Source: a virus. Taken from it: 64,000 bases of DNA. Both the position numbers and the translations under genes were made by a program. Positions 17,167 through 24,448 of the stretch are shown here, one piece after another. The stretch is from positions 1 through 64,000 of the IMG/VR virus record IMGVR_UViG_3300047457_000500. One strand, given 5' to 3'. The notes beneath the pieces are model-generated. The model saw only the letters and a program-made list of their open reading frames with translations. It made no database searches and was not told the DNA's origin. Position 1 is the first letter of the stretch, and each line of letters opens with the position of its first letter.

Positions 17167-17465
17167 AAAACCAATCCAAAATGTTTTAGTATTGCCAAAG
17201 ATGCCAAACATGTCCAACCTATATTAAACAATATTACGGTAGGTAATGTCTTAACAGTAGAGGACCATATTAATAATAAACTTGAAAGTAGCGCAAAAAT
17301 ATATAACCACCACCATTGTTGTCCCAATAACAATCCTGGGAAAATAATAACTAATTTTGTCATGAATGCAAAAAACTCAACACGATTTGCTTTATTCCAA
17401 TAAGATCTACTTTTCATAGTTGCTAGTGCTATAAGCCAAGCAGGTTTATTATTTCCCACGATCAT
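17163..17465 (-). CDS. Small multi-span membrane protein of the halogenase cassette
   Basis: A 100-residue protein, from ATG 17465, with about three hydrophobic segments (EFFAFMTKLVIIFPGLLLG, WWWLYIFALLSSLLLIW, VILFNIGWTCLASLAIL). The N-terminal 30 residues are polar and basic (MKSRSYWNKANRV). It overlaps the AhpD-like gene by 17 bases and the halogenase by four, so all three are translated as a unit. Family not recognised. It could anchor the halogenase activity at the membrane or transport a substrate. Neither is shown by the sequence. Confidence 0.65.
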   Translation of the reverse strand: MIVGNNKPAWLIALATMKSRSYWNKANRVEFFAFMTKLVIIFPGLLLGQQWWWLYIFALLSSLLLIWSSTVKTLPTVILFNIGWTCLASLAILKHFGLVL

Positions 17466-17967
17466 ACCCAAACATATTGATATCTTCTGCTGAAGGTAAC
17501 CAAGTATGAATATTTTCTTCTATTCCGTGCCCCTCAACAAGTCTATTGAACATATTAAATGCAGCACATATAGCAATTGCATCCTTTAGTTCATCCTCAG
17601 AATAACCTCCATTGTAAACCTTCTTAACATCTTCCTCTGTTAATTCTGATGGAGTTAATGTAAGTTTTTTAACATAATCTAAAATTGGTGCTATTTTTAT
17701 ATCAGAATAATTTTGATTAATAATTTTATCAAGTTCTAATTCATCGGCACCTACAGATATGGCAAATACTCTATGAGACCCAGTACAAAACTTACACTTA
17801 TTCAAACTAGATGTGAATGCTGCAATTGTTTCTCTTTCTGGCACACTTAAAAATGAATCTTTTCTTAAGATATTTTGTGCAAAAGAAAGTAACATCATGT
17901 ATCTTTCTGGGTTTTGCATAAAAATATTTACTATTGTGCTACCGCTTGGTATTGAATTTAATAACAT
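17449..17967 (-). CDS. AhpD/carboxymuconolactone decarboxylase-like protein
   Basis: A 172-residue all-helical protein with the AhpD active-site signature E-x13-C-x2-C-x3-H: Glu44, Cys58, Cys61 and His65 (NKCKFCTGSH). In AhpD the CxxC pair and His/Glu relay reduce peroxides. Related peroxidase-like proteins act in oxidative stress. Here it is the first gene of the halogenase cassette, two bases after the primase gene, so it is read with the replication operon. It may protect the cell against peroxide or HOCl made near the halogenase, or handle the substrate. That link is inference. Confidence 0.78.
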   Translation of the reverse strand: MLLNSIPSGSTIVNIFMQNPERYMMLLSFAQNILRKDSFLSVPERETIAAFTSSLNKCKFCTGSHRVFAISVGADELELDKIINQNYSDIKIAPILDYVKKLTLTPSELTEEDVKKVYNGGYSEDELKDAIAICAAFNMFNRLVEGHGIEENIHTWLPSAEDINMFGYDRGK

Positions 17968-17969
17968 TT

Positions 17970-18914
17970 TTATTTTAAAAGAGAAAGAATAGACTTATCA
18001 AAATCATGATTTAATTTCATTATCTCCTCATTCTCCATTTCTCCTATATCTTTATATTTAGAGTCTATATTAATTACAGAAACACCTGAGCCAAACCTTT
18101 TAATAAGCCTGTCTTTCATATTTTCTCCAGCCTCGTCATTGTCTGCAATAACAATTATATCAGAAAAATATTTTTCAAGTAGGTCTAACTGCTTAGTAGA
18201 TACATTAGCACCTAAAGTTGCTACTGCTGGAAACCCTACCTGATCTAATCTTATTGCATCAAAAGAAGATTCAACCACATAAACTTTAGAAGCCGTCTTT
18301 ACTCTATTTAAATTAAACAATAATTTTGACTTAGGAAGTTTTGGAGTATTTTTAAAATCTTTTCCCTCTACAGATCTTGCAACAAATCCAACGCACAAGC
18401 CCTCGTGGTTATGTACTGGTATAGAAATCATATCCTGATTTTCAGAATATCCTAGTTTAAACTTAGATATAGATTGTTCTGCTATTTTTCTTTTAGCAAA
18501 ATATGCTTTTGCTCTATCAGACTTGAGTGCTTGATTATTTAGTCTGTCGATTACTAACAAATCAAAGCCTTCCCACTCTTCTTTTTCTATTAACTTAGAA
18601 TTAATTTCGGAAAGTATGTCTACTTCAACTTCTTTACTTTTAATAAATCTAACAGACTCAAAGTATGTTCTATTAGAAAAGTGCATAACCAATTCTATAA
18701 GATCTGCAGTTTTTCCACAAGAAAAACAAAAAAATAATCCAGTGTATTTATTTATTTCTCCAGCAGGGGTTCGGTGATTAGAATGAAATGGACAAAATAC
18801 AATATACTCAGACTCTGATTCTTTTTCTACAGTTACGCCAGATCCTGAGAGTACTCTTTTAACCTGGCTGGCTGTGTATATATTGGCTTGATTCCGTCTA
18901 TCCCTAGTATCCAT
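17970..18914 (-). CDS. dnaG: DnaG-type primase
   Basis: A 314-residue primase with a CHC2-type zinc finger (C41 and H44 in CPFHSNH, C63 and C66 in CFSC). A TOPRIM domain follows, with VYVVESSFDAIRL (catalytic Glu, about residue 215) and IIVIADNDEAGE (DxD, about residue 258). It lacks the C-terminal helicase-binding domain of bacterial DnaG (about 600 residues). It makes RNA primers for the phage polymerase. AAAAGG supports the ATG at 18914 although this overlaps the previous gene by 82 bases. Confidence 0.88.
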   Translation of the reverse strand: MDTRDRRNQANIYTASQVKRVLSGSGVTVEKESESEYIVFCPFHSNHRTPAGEINKYTGLFFCFSCGKTADLIELVMHFSNRTYFESVRFIKSKEVEVDILSEINSKLIEKEEWEGFDLLVIDRLNNQALKSDRAKAYFAKRKIAEQSISKFKLGYSENQDMISIPVHNHEGLCVGFVARSVEGKDFKNTPKLPKSKLLFNLNRVKTASKVYVVESSFDAIRLDQVGFPAVATLGANVSTKQLDLLEKYFSDIIVIADNDEAGENMKDRLIKRFGSGVSVINIDSKYKDIGEMENEEIMKLNHDFDKSILSLLK

Positions 18915-19159
18915 TCTACCTTTTTTCTCCCTACATATATTCCATAAATGCTTAATTTAAATTCAAAGTAATTTTTTTCTTCATTATATTTAATTGTAAA
19001 TTGTGGATCAATATCAAACCTGGGCGCATGGCCAGATGAACGCATCTCAGAAACAAGAAGCCTAATGTACTCTTGCTGTAACCTGTATATGGCAGAGTCA
19101 TCGTTGATAACTCCATCCAAACCAAACCTTTTTATCGGCTTGTGCTGATATAACTCCAT
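18833..19159 (-). CDS. Unknown protein, 108 residues, upstream of primase
   Basis: Not recognised. The protein starts MELYQHKPIKRFGLDG, has a helical part (YRLQQEYIRLLVSEMRS), then short beta strands (FTIKYNEEKNYFEFKLSIYGIYVG) and a C-terminal tail overlapping the primase start. No metal-binding or membrane motif is visible. The start ATG at 19159 lies seven bases after a TATAAT and has no ribosome site, so it may be read from a leaderless transcript. Its fixed position between helicase and primase genes suggests a replication accessory role. Confidence 0.6.
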   Translation of the reverse strand: MELYQHKPIKRFGLDGVINDDSAIYRLQQEYIRLLVSEMRSSGHAPRFDIDPQFTIKYNEEKNYFEFKLSIYGIYVGRKKVEWILGIDGIKPIYTQPARLKEYSQDLA

Positions 19160-19166
19160 GTGACAT

Positions 19167-19172
19167 ATTATA
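19167..19172 (-). promoter_or_regulatory. Possible -10 box for a leaderless gene
   Basis: TATAAT seven bases before ATG 19159, overlapping the helicase stop codon. No TGn extension or -35 box. Weak. Confidence 0.3.
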
Positions 19173-20394
19173 CTGACTTATCTTCATAGTCCTTATACCT
19201 GTAATATCCCTTATCAAAATCAGCCTGAACTAGGAATTCTCCCATAAAACCATTACGGTTCTTTCTAAATACACACTCAATAATATCGCTATTTGTTCCT
19301 CTACCCAAAGCCAAAACCCAGTCAGCATCATATGCTATCTGCCTTGACCACGCTGTTTGCCCTAGAGTAGGGACAGTATCAAGTTTTGTAACGTCATCTG
19401 GAGTAGCGGAAGAAATTGCAATAATTGGTACTTCTTCTGCAATTGCCATGAGTTTAAGTTCTCGTGAAAGGTTTTTCATTCTTACAGTTTCATTGTCAGA
19501 TTTTTGATTTGGACTCATTAGTTGTAAGTAGTCAACAATAACAAAGTCTGGCTTATACTGATCTATCTTTCCACGAAGAACCATTGGGTTAATGTCACCG
19601 CCAGTATCATTAGATACGATATGAAACTCTGGCTTTCCCTGTACACTTTTTGCATGCCATGATTTAAGCATATCAATTTCAACTTGTCCAGCACTTAACT
19701 TTCTATGTGACCAAAGGCCTTCCCCCATAATTGCAAAAACACGATTACGAACTTCTGTTTCTGACATCTCAAGGCTGATAACCATAGGGCTGCGACCTTG
19801 CTTCCAGGCCTGTACAGCGAAATAGAGAGACAACCATGACTTTCCTATACCTGGATACGCTAGAAAGACCCCCAACTGCCCTGGCATAATTCCAGATGGC
19901 AAGTAATTATCAAAACCTGGAAGTCCAGTTTTTATACCCAATGCTCCAGCATCTTGTTGCTTTTTTAAGTTTTCAAAATATGCCACTGCAGAATCTAAAT
20001 CTGTAACATCAATATCACGAATTGCTGCTGTATTTTTTCTAAGTTCTGCTGTCTTTGTAATTAGCGATTCAAGCGCATCAAGTCCTTGTCCTCCTTGTAC
20101 GTCTGTTGCAGCAGATCTAATGATATCCTTTAAACTATTTGTTAGATACTCTGCCTGTAATTCTTCAAGGTGATGCTTAGTAGTTCCAACACCGCCAATA
20201 GGCTCAAAGTCTCTAAATTTTTCTACAACCAACTCTGTTGGTGGAACTGTGGAATTAGCCTCGTAGTACTTTCTAATAAACTGCCAAACATCTACATGAG
20301 TTGTTAATATATTTTCAACGTTGGCCTGTAATAAAACATGGGCCTGCTTATCTTTTAATACGGCTGAGATTAATTTTGATTCTGTATTATTCAT
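19168..20394 (-). CDS. dnaB: DnaB-like replicative helicase
   Basis: A 408-residue hexameric helicase of the RecA-fold DnaB family. The short N-terminal helical domain (MNNTESKLISAVL...) is followed by Walker A YPGIGKS (residues 180-186), the MVISLEMSE motif and Walker B FVIVDYLQLM. The C-terminus includes the arginine-finger region (AWSRQIAYDADWVLALGR). It unwinds the fork for the phage polymerase. It overlaps the DUF2061 gene as ATGA and is followed closely by the primase block. Confidence 0.92.
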   Translation of the reverse strand: MNNTESKLISAVLKDKQAHVLLQANVENILTTHVDVWQFIRKYYEANSTVPPTELVVEKFRDFEPIGGVGTTKHHLEELQAEYLTNSLKDIIRSAATDVQGGQGLDALESLITKTAELRKNTAAIRDIDVTDLDSAVAYFENLKKQQDAGALGIKTGLPGFDNYLPSGIMPGQLGVFLAYPGIGKSWLSLYFAVQAWKQGRSPMVISLEMSETEVRNRVFAIMGEGLWSHRKLSAGQVEIDMLKSWHAKSVQGKPEFHIVSNDTGGDINPMVLRGKIDQYKPDFVIVDYLQLMSPNQKSDNETVRMKNLSRELKLMAIAEEVPIIAISSATPDDVTKLDTVPTLGQTAWSRQIAYDADWVLALGRGTNSDIIECVFRKNRNGFMGEFLVQADFDKGYYRYKDYEDKSV

Positions 20395-20594
20395 GATCTA
20401 CCCCATTTAACGGTTAGCCATACTCTTTCATGAATATAATATAAAATAAAGTTAATAACATTTGACACAATAGTAACAGATGTAGCAAACATGGTGTCGC
20501 CTGTCATAAAATAAATAATAGCAAAAGTACTAAATACTGCTATCAATCTCCATGTAATTGATTTTGCTAAAGATCTTTGTTTTGTACTATTCAC
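20391..20594 (-). CDS. DUF2061 family membrane protein
   Basis: A 67-residue protein with two hydrophobic segments. RSLAKSITWRLIAVFSTFAIIYFMTGD, FATSVTIVSNVINFILYY and the C-terminal HERVW are hallmarks of DUF2061, a small bacterial membrane family of unknown function. It starts with GTG overlapping the previous stop (GTGA) and overlaps the helicase start. A membrane protein inside a replication operon is unusual. It could tether the replisome to the membrane, but nothing in the sequence shows this. Confidence 0.8.
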   Translation of the reverse strand: MNSTKQRSLAKSITWRLIAVFSTFAIIYFMTGDTMFATSVTIVSNVINFILYYIHERVWLTVKWGRS

Positions 20595-20895
20595 TCAACC
20601 ACTCCTTAGCCTTTGCCCTACGCTCTAATCTGTCTTCTAAATCTTTAATCTGTTGATGCTTTGCTTCCAGTATATCATGAGCAATATATGAAAAATGATT
20701 CCATGTAGGATTTTCTGTTACATCAAAATAATATTCTAGCAATTCATAGCAAACCTCAATACCGTAAGATTCTATGAGTGCATCAGCAGACCACTGCTCA
20801 ACCCACTTGTTATATTGTGGCTTCTGTCCTAGTTTAAACTTATAGTGTTTATCAAACCTACTTAACAGAGCCAGTCGCTTCTGTTTGTCTGTCAC
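20587..20895 (-). CDS. Unknown helical protein, possible helicase accessory
   Basis: A 102-residue charged, helical protein (MTDKQKRLALLSRFDKHYK...) with several Trp/Tyr residues (KWVEQWSADAL, NPTWNHFSYI) and a coiled-coil C-terminus (HQQIKDLEDRLERRAKAK). It starts with GTG in a TAGTG junction. It precedes the DUF2061 and helicase genes. Position and composition would suit a helicase loader, but no motif proves it. Confidence 0.55.
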   Translation of the reverse strand: MTDKQKRLALLSRFDKHYKFKLGQKPQYNKWVEQWSADALIESYGIEVCYELLEYYFDVTENPTWNHFSYIAHDILEAKHQQIKDLEDRLERRAKAKEWLSE

Positions 20896-20896
20896 A

Positions 20897-21103
20897 CTAA
20901 TTGCTTTCTTCTAGTTCAACCTTTGCTTCTGCTATCTTTGCTGCCAGTTTATCTTCAACAAACTTATATACACGCTCAAATGCTTGATCTGTATTTTCTC
21001 CATCACGCTTTGCATCTACTACTCCCAAGTCTAGTCTTAAAGACTGAAAGTTTCCAAGATTCAACGTGTATCCAAGTGTTACTGATACTTTAGTGTCTTC
21101 CAT
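20897..21103 (-). CDS. Unknown small acidic protein, 68 residues
   Basis: The sequence begins MEDTKVSVTLGYTLNLGNFQ, forms two or three short beta strands (SLRLDLGVVDAKR) and ends in an amphipathic helix (ERVYKFVEDKLAAKIAEAKVELEE). GAAGGG precedes the start. Not recognised. Similar-sized proteins are common in actinophage replication regions. It contains no Cys, membrane segment or catalytic motif. Confidence 0.6.
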   Translation of the reverse strand: MEDTKVSVTLGYTLNLGNFQSLRLDLGVVDAKRDGENTDQAFERVYKFVEDKLAAKIAEAKVELEESN

Positions 21104-21117
21104 TTCATACCCTTCGA

Positions 21118-21660
21118 TTATATTGATTCAGACCAAATAGGTATAAACCTACCATCTTCAGTCTTTGTATATGTAAGTATACCATCACCCATTCTGCGAG
21201 TCAACTCAGCCTTTGTAGGTGTAATATCATTTGTTATTAAATTGTCTTTCCTTGGTCTACCAATGTGGTACGTAGCCAGTATATCACGAATCTCCTTTAC
21301 TTGCGATTCAGAGTAATACGATCTAATTTGCCATCCACGAATTCCGCCTTTTTGTGAACCTATTGGTAATGGAATTATTCCACGCTTCATGAGTGTTGGC
21401 ATATATTTCCTGTGCCTATTGACAAGATCTGCAGTTTCTGATATAGTGTATGCCCTTTCTCTTTTACTTTTAAAATCATTTATCAGGCAACTTTCAACCT
21501 TATCTTTTGTTATATTATAAATTGACATTATTCCATTTGATCTGTTGGAATGTATTACTCTAACTAAATCTTTATTTAAAAACCAGATCTTTTTACTTCC
21601 ATTAATTACAGGAGAGAGATTGTATTCTTCGCTCGTTCTAATTCCCTTTTTAATAGCCAT
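21118..21660 (-). CDS. Helix-turn-helix DNA-binding protein (MerR/excisionase-like fold)
   Basis: A 180-residue basic protein. The central part reads AYTISETADLVNRHRKYMPTLMKRGIIPLP, a winged-helix/MerR-like DNA-recognition motif, followed by the GGIRGWQIRSYYSESQV 'wing' typical of Xis/MerR-like domains. The N-terminal 65 residues form short strands and the C-terminus contains TKAELTRRMGDG. It is the second gene of the replication block and could be a regulator of it. It overlaps the zinc-ribbon gene by 55 bases. Confidence 0.65.
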   Translation of the reverse strand: MAIKKGIRTSEEYNLSPVINGSKKIWFLNKDLVRVIHSNRSNGIMSIYNITKDKVESCLINDFKSKRERAYTISETADLVNRHRKYMPTLMKRGIIPLPIGSQKGGIRGWQIRSYYSESQVKEIRDILATYHIGRPRKDNLITNDITPTKAELTRRMGDGILTYTKTEDGRFIPIWSESI

Positions 21661-21797
21661 CTACCTTCCTCTGTTTCAGATGGTGGGTGAAAAAATCTTC
21701 TTGATCCACAAGTAAAACAATATATTTCTATATGAGATAAAGAGTTGTAAACTCTGTCTACCATCATATATCTTGAACATTTTTTACATCTAATCAT
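21606..21797 (-). CDS. Small zinc-ribbon protein
   Basis: A 63-residue protein with two CxxC pairs, CKKC at the N-terminus and CFTC about 24 residues later, forming a zinc ribbon. A charged helix follows (GRWLLKRELERAKNTISLL). It starts right at the stop of the tail-tip-like gene and overlaps the HTH gene. It probably binds nucleic acid or protein. No closer family was recognised. Confidence 0.65.
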   Translation of the reverse strand: MIRCKKCSRYMMVDRVYNSLSHIEIYCFTCGSRRFFHPPSETEEGRWLLKRELERAKNTISLL

Positions 21798-22240
21798 TAA
21801 TTAGGAATGCCGACGATAATTAAATTAACGCCGATAGAGACATCTCCACCTGAATTAAAATTAACAACGCCGTCAACCTTGGATGTTGTAATGCTTTTTA
21901 TAACAACAGAAACATTTTTACCTGCTTCAGTTCCTCCGATATTAATCGGCGTTGCTGTAACTATGGGAGCAAACTTAAAGTCTGCTGCAAAACTATATGA
22001 GAATGGTTGCTGGCTTCCCACGCTTTGGTTAGAACTTTTAACTACATCTGTATATCCAGCAATGATTCTAGTTTCAGATGCCTTGGCATTTTGCGAAACA
22101 CCATTAGGTACATCTACTGTAACATATTTATATATTGCTGGTGAAACCTGAAGTGATAACTCATTAATTGCATTAGCAATTTGATAAATATACGATACAT
22201 CAAGTGGTTGACCTAATTCTGGTAGTGGTATTTTTGCCAT
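21797..22240 (-). CDS. Putative tail-tip/adhesin beta-sandwich protein
   Basis: A 147-residue protein with a short helical N-terminus (MAKIPLPELGQPL..IANAINELS) and a beta-sandwich C-terminus (FSYSFAADFKFAPIVTATPIN, VSVVIKSITTSKVDGVVNF, GVNLIIVGIP). The alternating strand pattern recalls small lectin-like domains in phage tail tips. It is the last gene of the tail block. The N-terminal MAKIxxPxL start resembles the fibre-region protein at 60963. AGGAGG gives a strong ribosome site. Receptor binding is inferred. Confidence 0.6.
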   Translation of the reverse strand: MAKIPLPELGQPLDVSYIYQIANAINELSLQVSPAIYKYVTVDVPNGVSQNAKASETRIIAGYTDVVKSSNQSVGSQQPFSYSFAADFKFAPIVTATPINIGGTEAGKNVSVVIKSITTSKVDGVVNFNSGGDVSIGVNLIIVGIPN

Positions 22241-22255
22241 TTTTCCTCCTGTCTA

Positions 22256-22264
22256 ATTATATCA
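22256..22264 (-). promoter_or_regulatory. Extended -10 box TGATATAAT
   Basis: TGATATAAT overlaps the stop of the preceding gene and lies 16 bp before ATG 22240. It matches the window-wide consensus, but since it contains the stop codon context it could be coincidental. Confidence 0.4.
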
Positions 22265-22697
22265 GACTGCCCTCGTTTTCAAATAATATAGCATCTGCAA
22301 ATCTTTCTAAAGGAATAGTTTTAGGTTGTACCGCTATATGAACATACTCTTTACCCAATCCATAAACTATAGAATAATTTGTCTGTGATGTTTTAGCATA
22401 ATATTGCCATCCAGAATTATTCCACTTTACATATATAAAATACTCCTCGATGTTTTCTTGTGGCTCCCATGTTATATTTATTATTTTATTTGTAGTATCA
22501 ATAATCATACTATTTAATATTTCATTAGGGGTATCCTCTGCAATTATCTTATAAAGTGGGGACCAGTGTGATGTTCTATTTTTATCTTCAGATATAAATC
22601 TATAACGTAAAACATATTGCTTGTTCTCTCCAAAAAATCCAGGAAGTTTGGATTTTGGTATAATTATTTTTTTTACACCTTGGTCTGGATTAGCCAC
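22257..22697 (-). CDS. Fibronectin III-like tail protein
   Basis: A 146-residue protein with an Ig/fibronectin III-like pattern: YVLRYRFISEDKNRTSHWSPLY, then INITWEPQENIEEYFIYVKW, then NYSIVYGLGKEYVHIAVQP. WEP...Y.iYvKW is typical of phage Fn3 domains. It directly follows the baseplate-type protein (overlapping its stop) and is presumably part of the tail tip. Binding partner unknown. Confidence 0.65.
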   Translation of the reverse strand: MANPDQGVKKIIIPKSKLPGFFGENKQYVLRYRFISEDKNRTSHWSPLYKIIAEDTPNEILNSMIIDTTNKIINITWEPQENIEEYFIYVKWNNSGWQYYAKTSQTNYSIVYGLGKEYVHIAVQPKTIPLERFADAILFENEGSLI

Positions 22698-23806
22698 TAT
22701 TGCACATCCATAGCGAATCTAAACTCTATATAGTTTGTTGTATTGGCTGCCTTAACCACAGTTGCTGCATTTGAATTTTTTAAAACTGTATATCCAGTTA
22801 ATCCATAAATAGGATTTGTTGTGGATATATTTTCAAACCTAATAGCATCTAGTCCTATATAAAAATCTGATGACGGTACATTATTATTGATAACGGTTGT
22901 ATATATTTTTACAATAGTAACATTGTTCCACGTGAATCCTGTGCTCTTATACAACTCTTGTAGTTCTTTTGTTGCTACATAATATCTATTATTTGCAAAG
23001 TCATAATCATTTGCATTCATAATTACTTCAAATCTAGCCCACTGTCCAGTGCCAGATGTGTCTGTTTCTGCAAACTCTAATAAAATTCTTACTTCATCGG
23101 GAACTATGGATGGATCTGGATCTTTGTTGATTACACTAAAGGCCAACTTAATTTGATCTGTTGGAATATTTTTATTAAAATCTAAAGATGTTCCAAGTAA
23201 ATGTATATGGTCTGAATTAGAGCCTATTTCTATATGATTGTCTACTACAGAAAGATTTGCTGAATCTCCCCTCATCATAACAACGTTATTAAAAAACCTA
23301 CATCTTTCGTACCTAGATGCTCTATTTGAGTCAGTAAAAATAACATTATCTGAGTTTGTCTGAAAACCTTTATATGGCTGATCTATCGTGTTATTTTCTC
23401 CTAGTGGTTCATAAATAACATTTAACTTAGTTGATGATGTTTGATCATGGTATTCCCAGTTTTCGTTAACAGTAAATGCAAACAGAGATCTAGAGTCATA
23501 GGCTCCAGCAGATGGGTTTGCTCCAGCAGAGTATACTCCTACTTCAGAAATCTCATACCTTTCATCGGTTGGAAGTTCTGCAGTTAATACAATTTTTTCT
23601 ATACCGCCATCGTTTACATATCCTCTTGAAATAATGGGCACCCTAAACATTTCAAAGTCTAGGCTCTCTTTATTTGAGTAATCTCCAAACTGCTGCGCTG
23701 TACCTAATGGCTTTGCTCCGCATCCTATAGCAATATAGGAAGCATAAGCAGGAGCCTGCCCTATAAGATATTTGGCTAAAATGCCTTTTCCAATGTTAGT
23801 AATCAT
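22697..23806 (-). CDS. Tail tip/baseplate-type structural protein
   Basis: A 369-residue protein. Its N-terminus (MITNIGKGILAKYLIGQAPAYASYIAIGCGA) resembles the start domain of many actinophage tail-tip proteins. The middle and C-terminal parts are beta-rich (VVMMRGDSANLSVVDNHIEIGS, TGTGQWARFEVIMNANDYDF) and may form a jelly-roll carbohydrate-binding domain (residues 150-310). The ribosome site GAGGTG is formed by the last codons and stop of the previous gene. Located between the large tail protein and the Fn3 protein. Confidence 0.65.
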   Translation of the reverse strand: MITNIGKGILAKYLIGQAPAYASYIAIGCGAKPLGTAQQFGDYSNKESLDFEMFRVPIISRGYVNDGGIEKIVLTAELPTDERYEISEVGVYSAGANPSAGAYDSRSLFAFTVNENWEYHDQTSSTKLNVIYEPLGENNTIDQPYKGFQTNSDNVIFTDSNRASRYERCRFFNNVVMMRGDSANLSVVDNHIEIGSNSDHIHLLGTSLDFNKNIPTDQIKLAFSVINKDPDPSIVPDEVRILLEFAETDTSGTGQWARFEVIMNANDYDFANNRYYVATKELQELYKSTGFTWNNVTIVKIYTTVINNNVPSSDFYIGLDAIRFENISTTNPIYGLTGYTVLKNSNAATVVKAANTTNYIEFRFAMDVQ

Positions 23807-23808
23807 AT

Positions 23809-24447
23809 TTACACCTCGTATATTGTATCATCTAATACTACCCCATCCGATATAATAGATATCTCAACCTGTTCATCTTTTGCTAAATTAATAACATTAA
23901 TCACTAAATCTCCTGTTACTTCATCAATATACACTATAGAGCAGTCTGGCCCAGTACCACATTCTGGTATTTTGCTAGAAAAATTAATAGGAAATTGCTT
24001 AAAGTAGTTTGAATCTATATCTTGTAATCCTAAAATATTTTGTGGGTTATACTGAAAGTATACGTTACTAAGATTTTTGATTGGCTGATATAAAGTGTTT
24101 TGTCCATTGACTAAATCTGATCTTACAATATTGATTAATTCTTGTCCACCTATATTTTCAAATATAAGGTCTGTCATTATATCTACAGGAAGAGTGTCAT
24201 CTTTAAATAAGATCAAGTCAGTGGTTGCTGGCTTAACATCCCCATCAACGTTGCCATTGGGGTATAAGACTGTTGGATCGTCTGGGATAGCATTTAGCCC
24301 AGAAATATAATTTGCAAAATCTTCAAGTTGAGAGGCATCTGTAAGCCTTTTTGCACTACCATTTTTCCAAGACATCTTTTCTTCATGGGTGGGAGCAATT
24401 GGATAATCATCATAAACAATTTTTCCATTTCCAGTAAAATATACCAT
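23809..24447 (-). CDS. Minor tail protein, 212 residues
   Basis: The start at ATG 24447 (MVYFTGNGKIVYDDYP) is supported by GAGGTG from the previous gene's end, and an upstream GTG is overlap. The N-terminal segment PTHEEKMSWKNGSAKRL and the Asp/Asn-rich middle give no known motif. The C-terminal part is beta-rich (DLVINVINLAKDEQVEISII). By position it is a tail-tip component. Not otherwise recognised. Confidence 0.6.
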   Translation of the reverse strand: MVYFTGNGKIVYDDYPIAPTHEEKMSWKNGSAKRLTDASQLEDFANYISGLNAIPDDPTVLYPNGNVDGDVKPATTDLILFKDDTLPVDIMTDLIFENIGGQELINIVRSDLVNGQNTLYQPIKNLSNVYFQYNPQNILGLQDIDSNYFKQFPINFSSKIPECGTGPDCSIVYIDEVTGDLVINVINLAKDEQVEISIISDGVVLDDTIYEV

Positions 24448-24448
24448 T

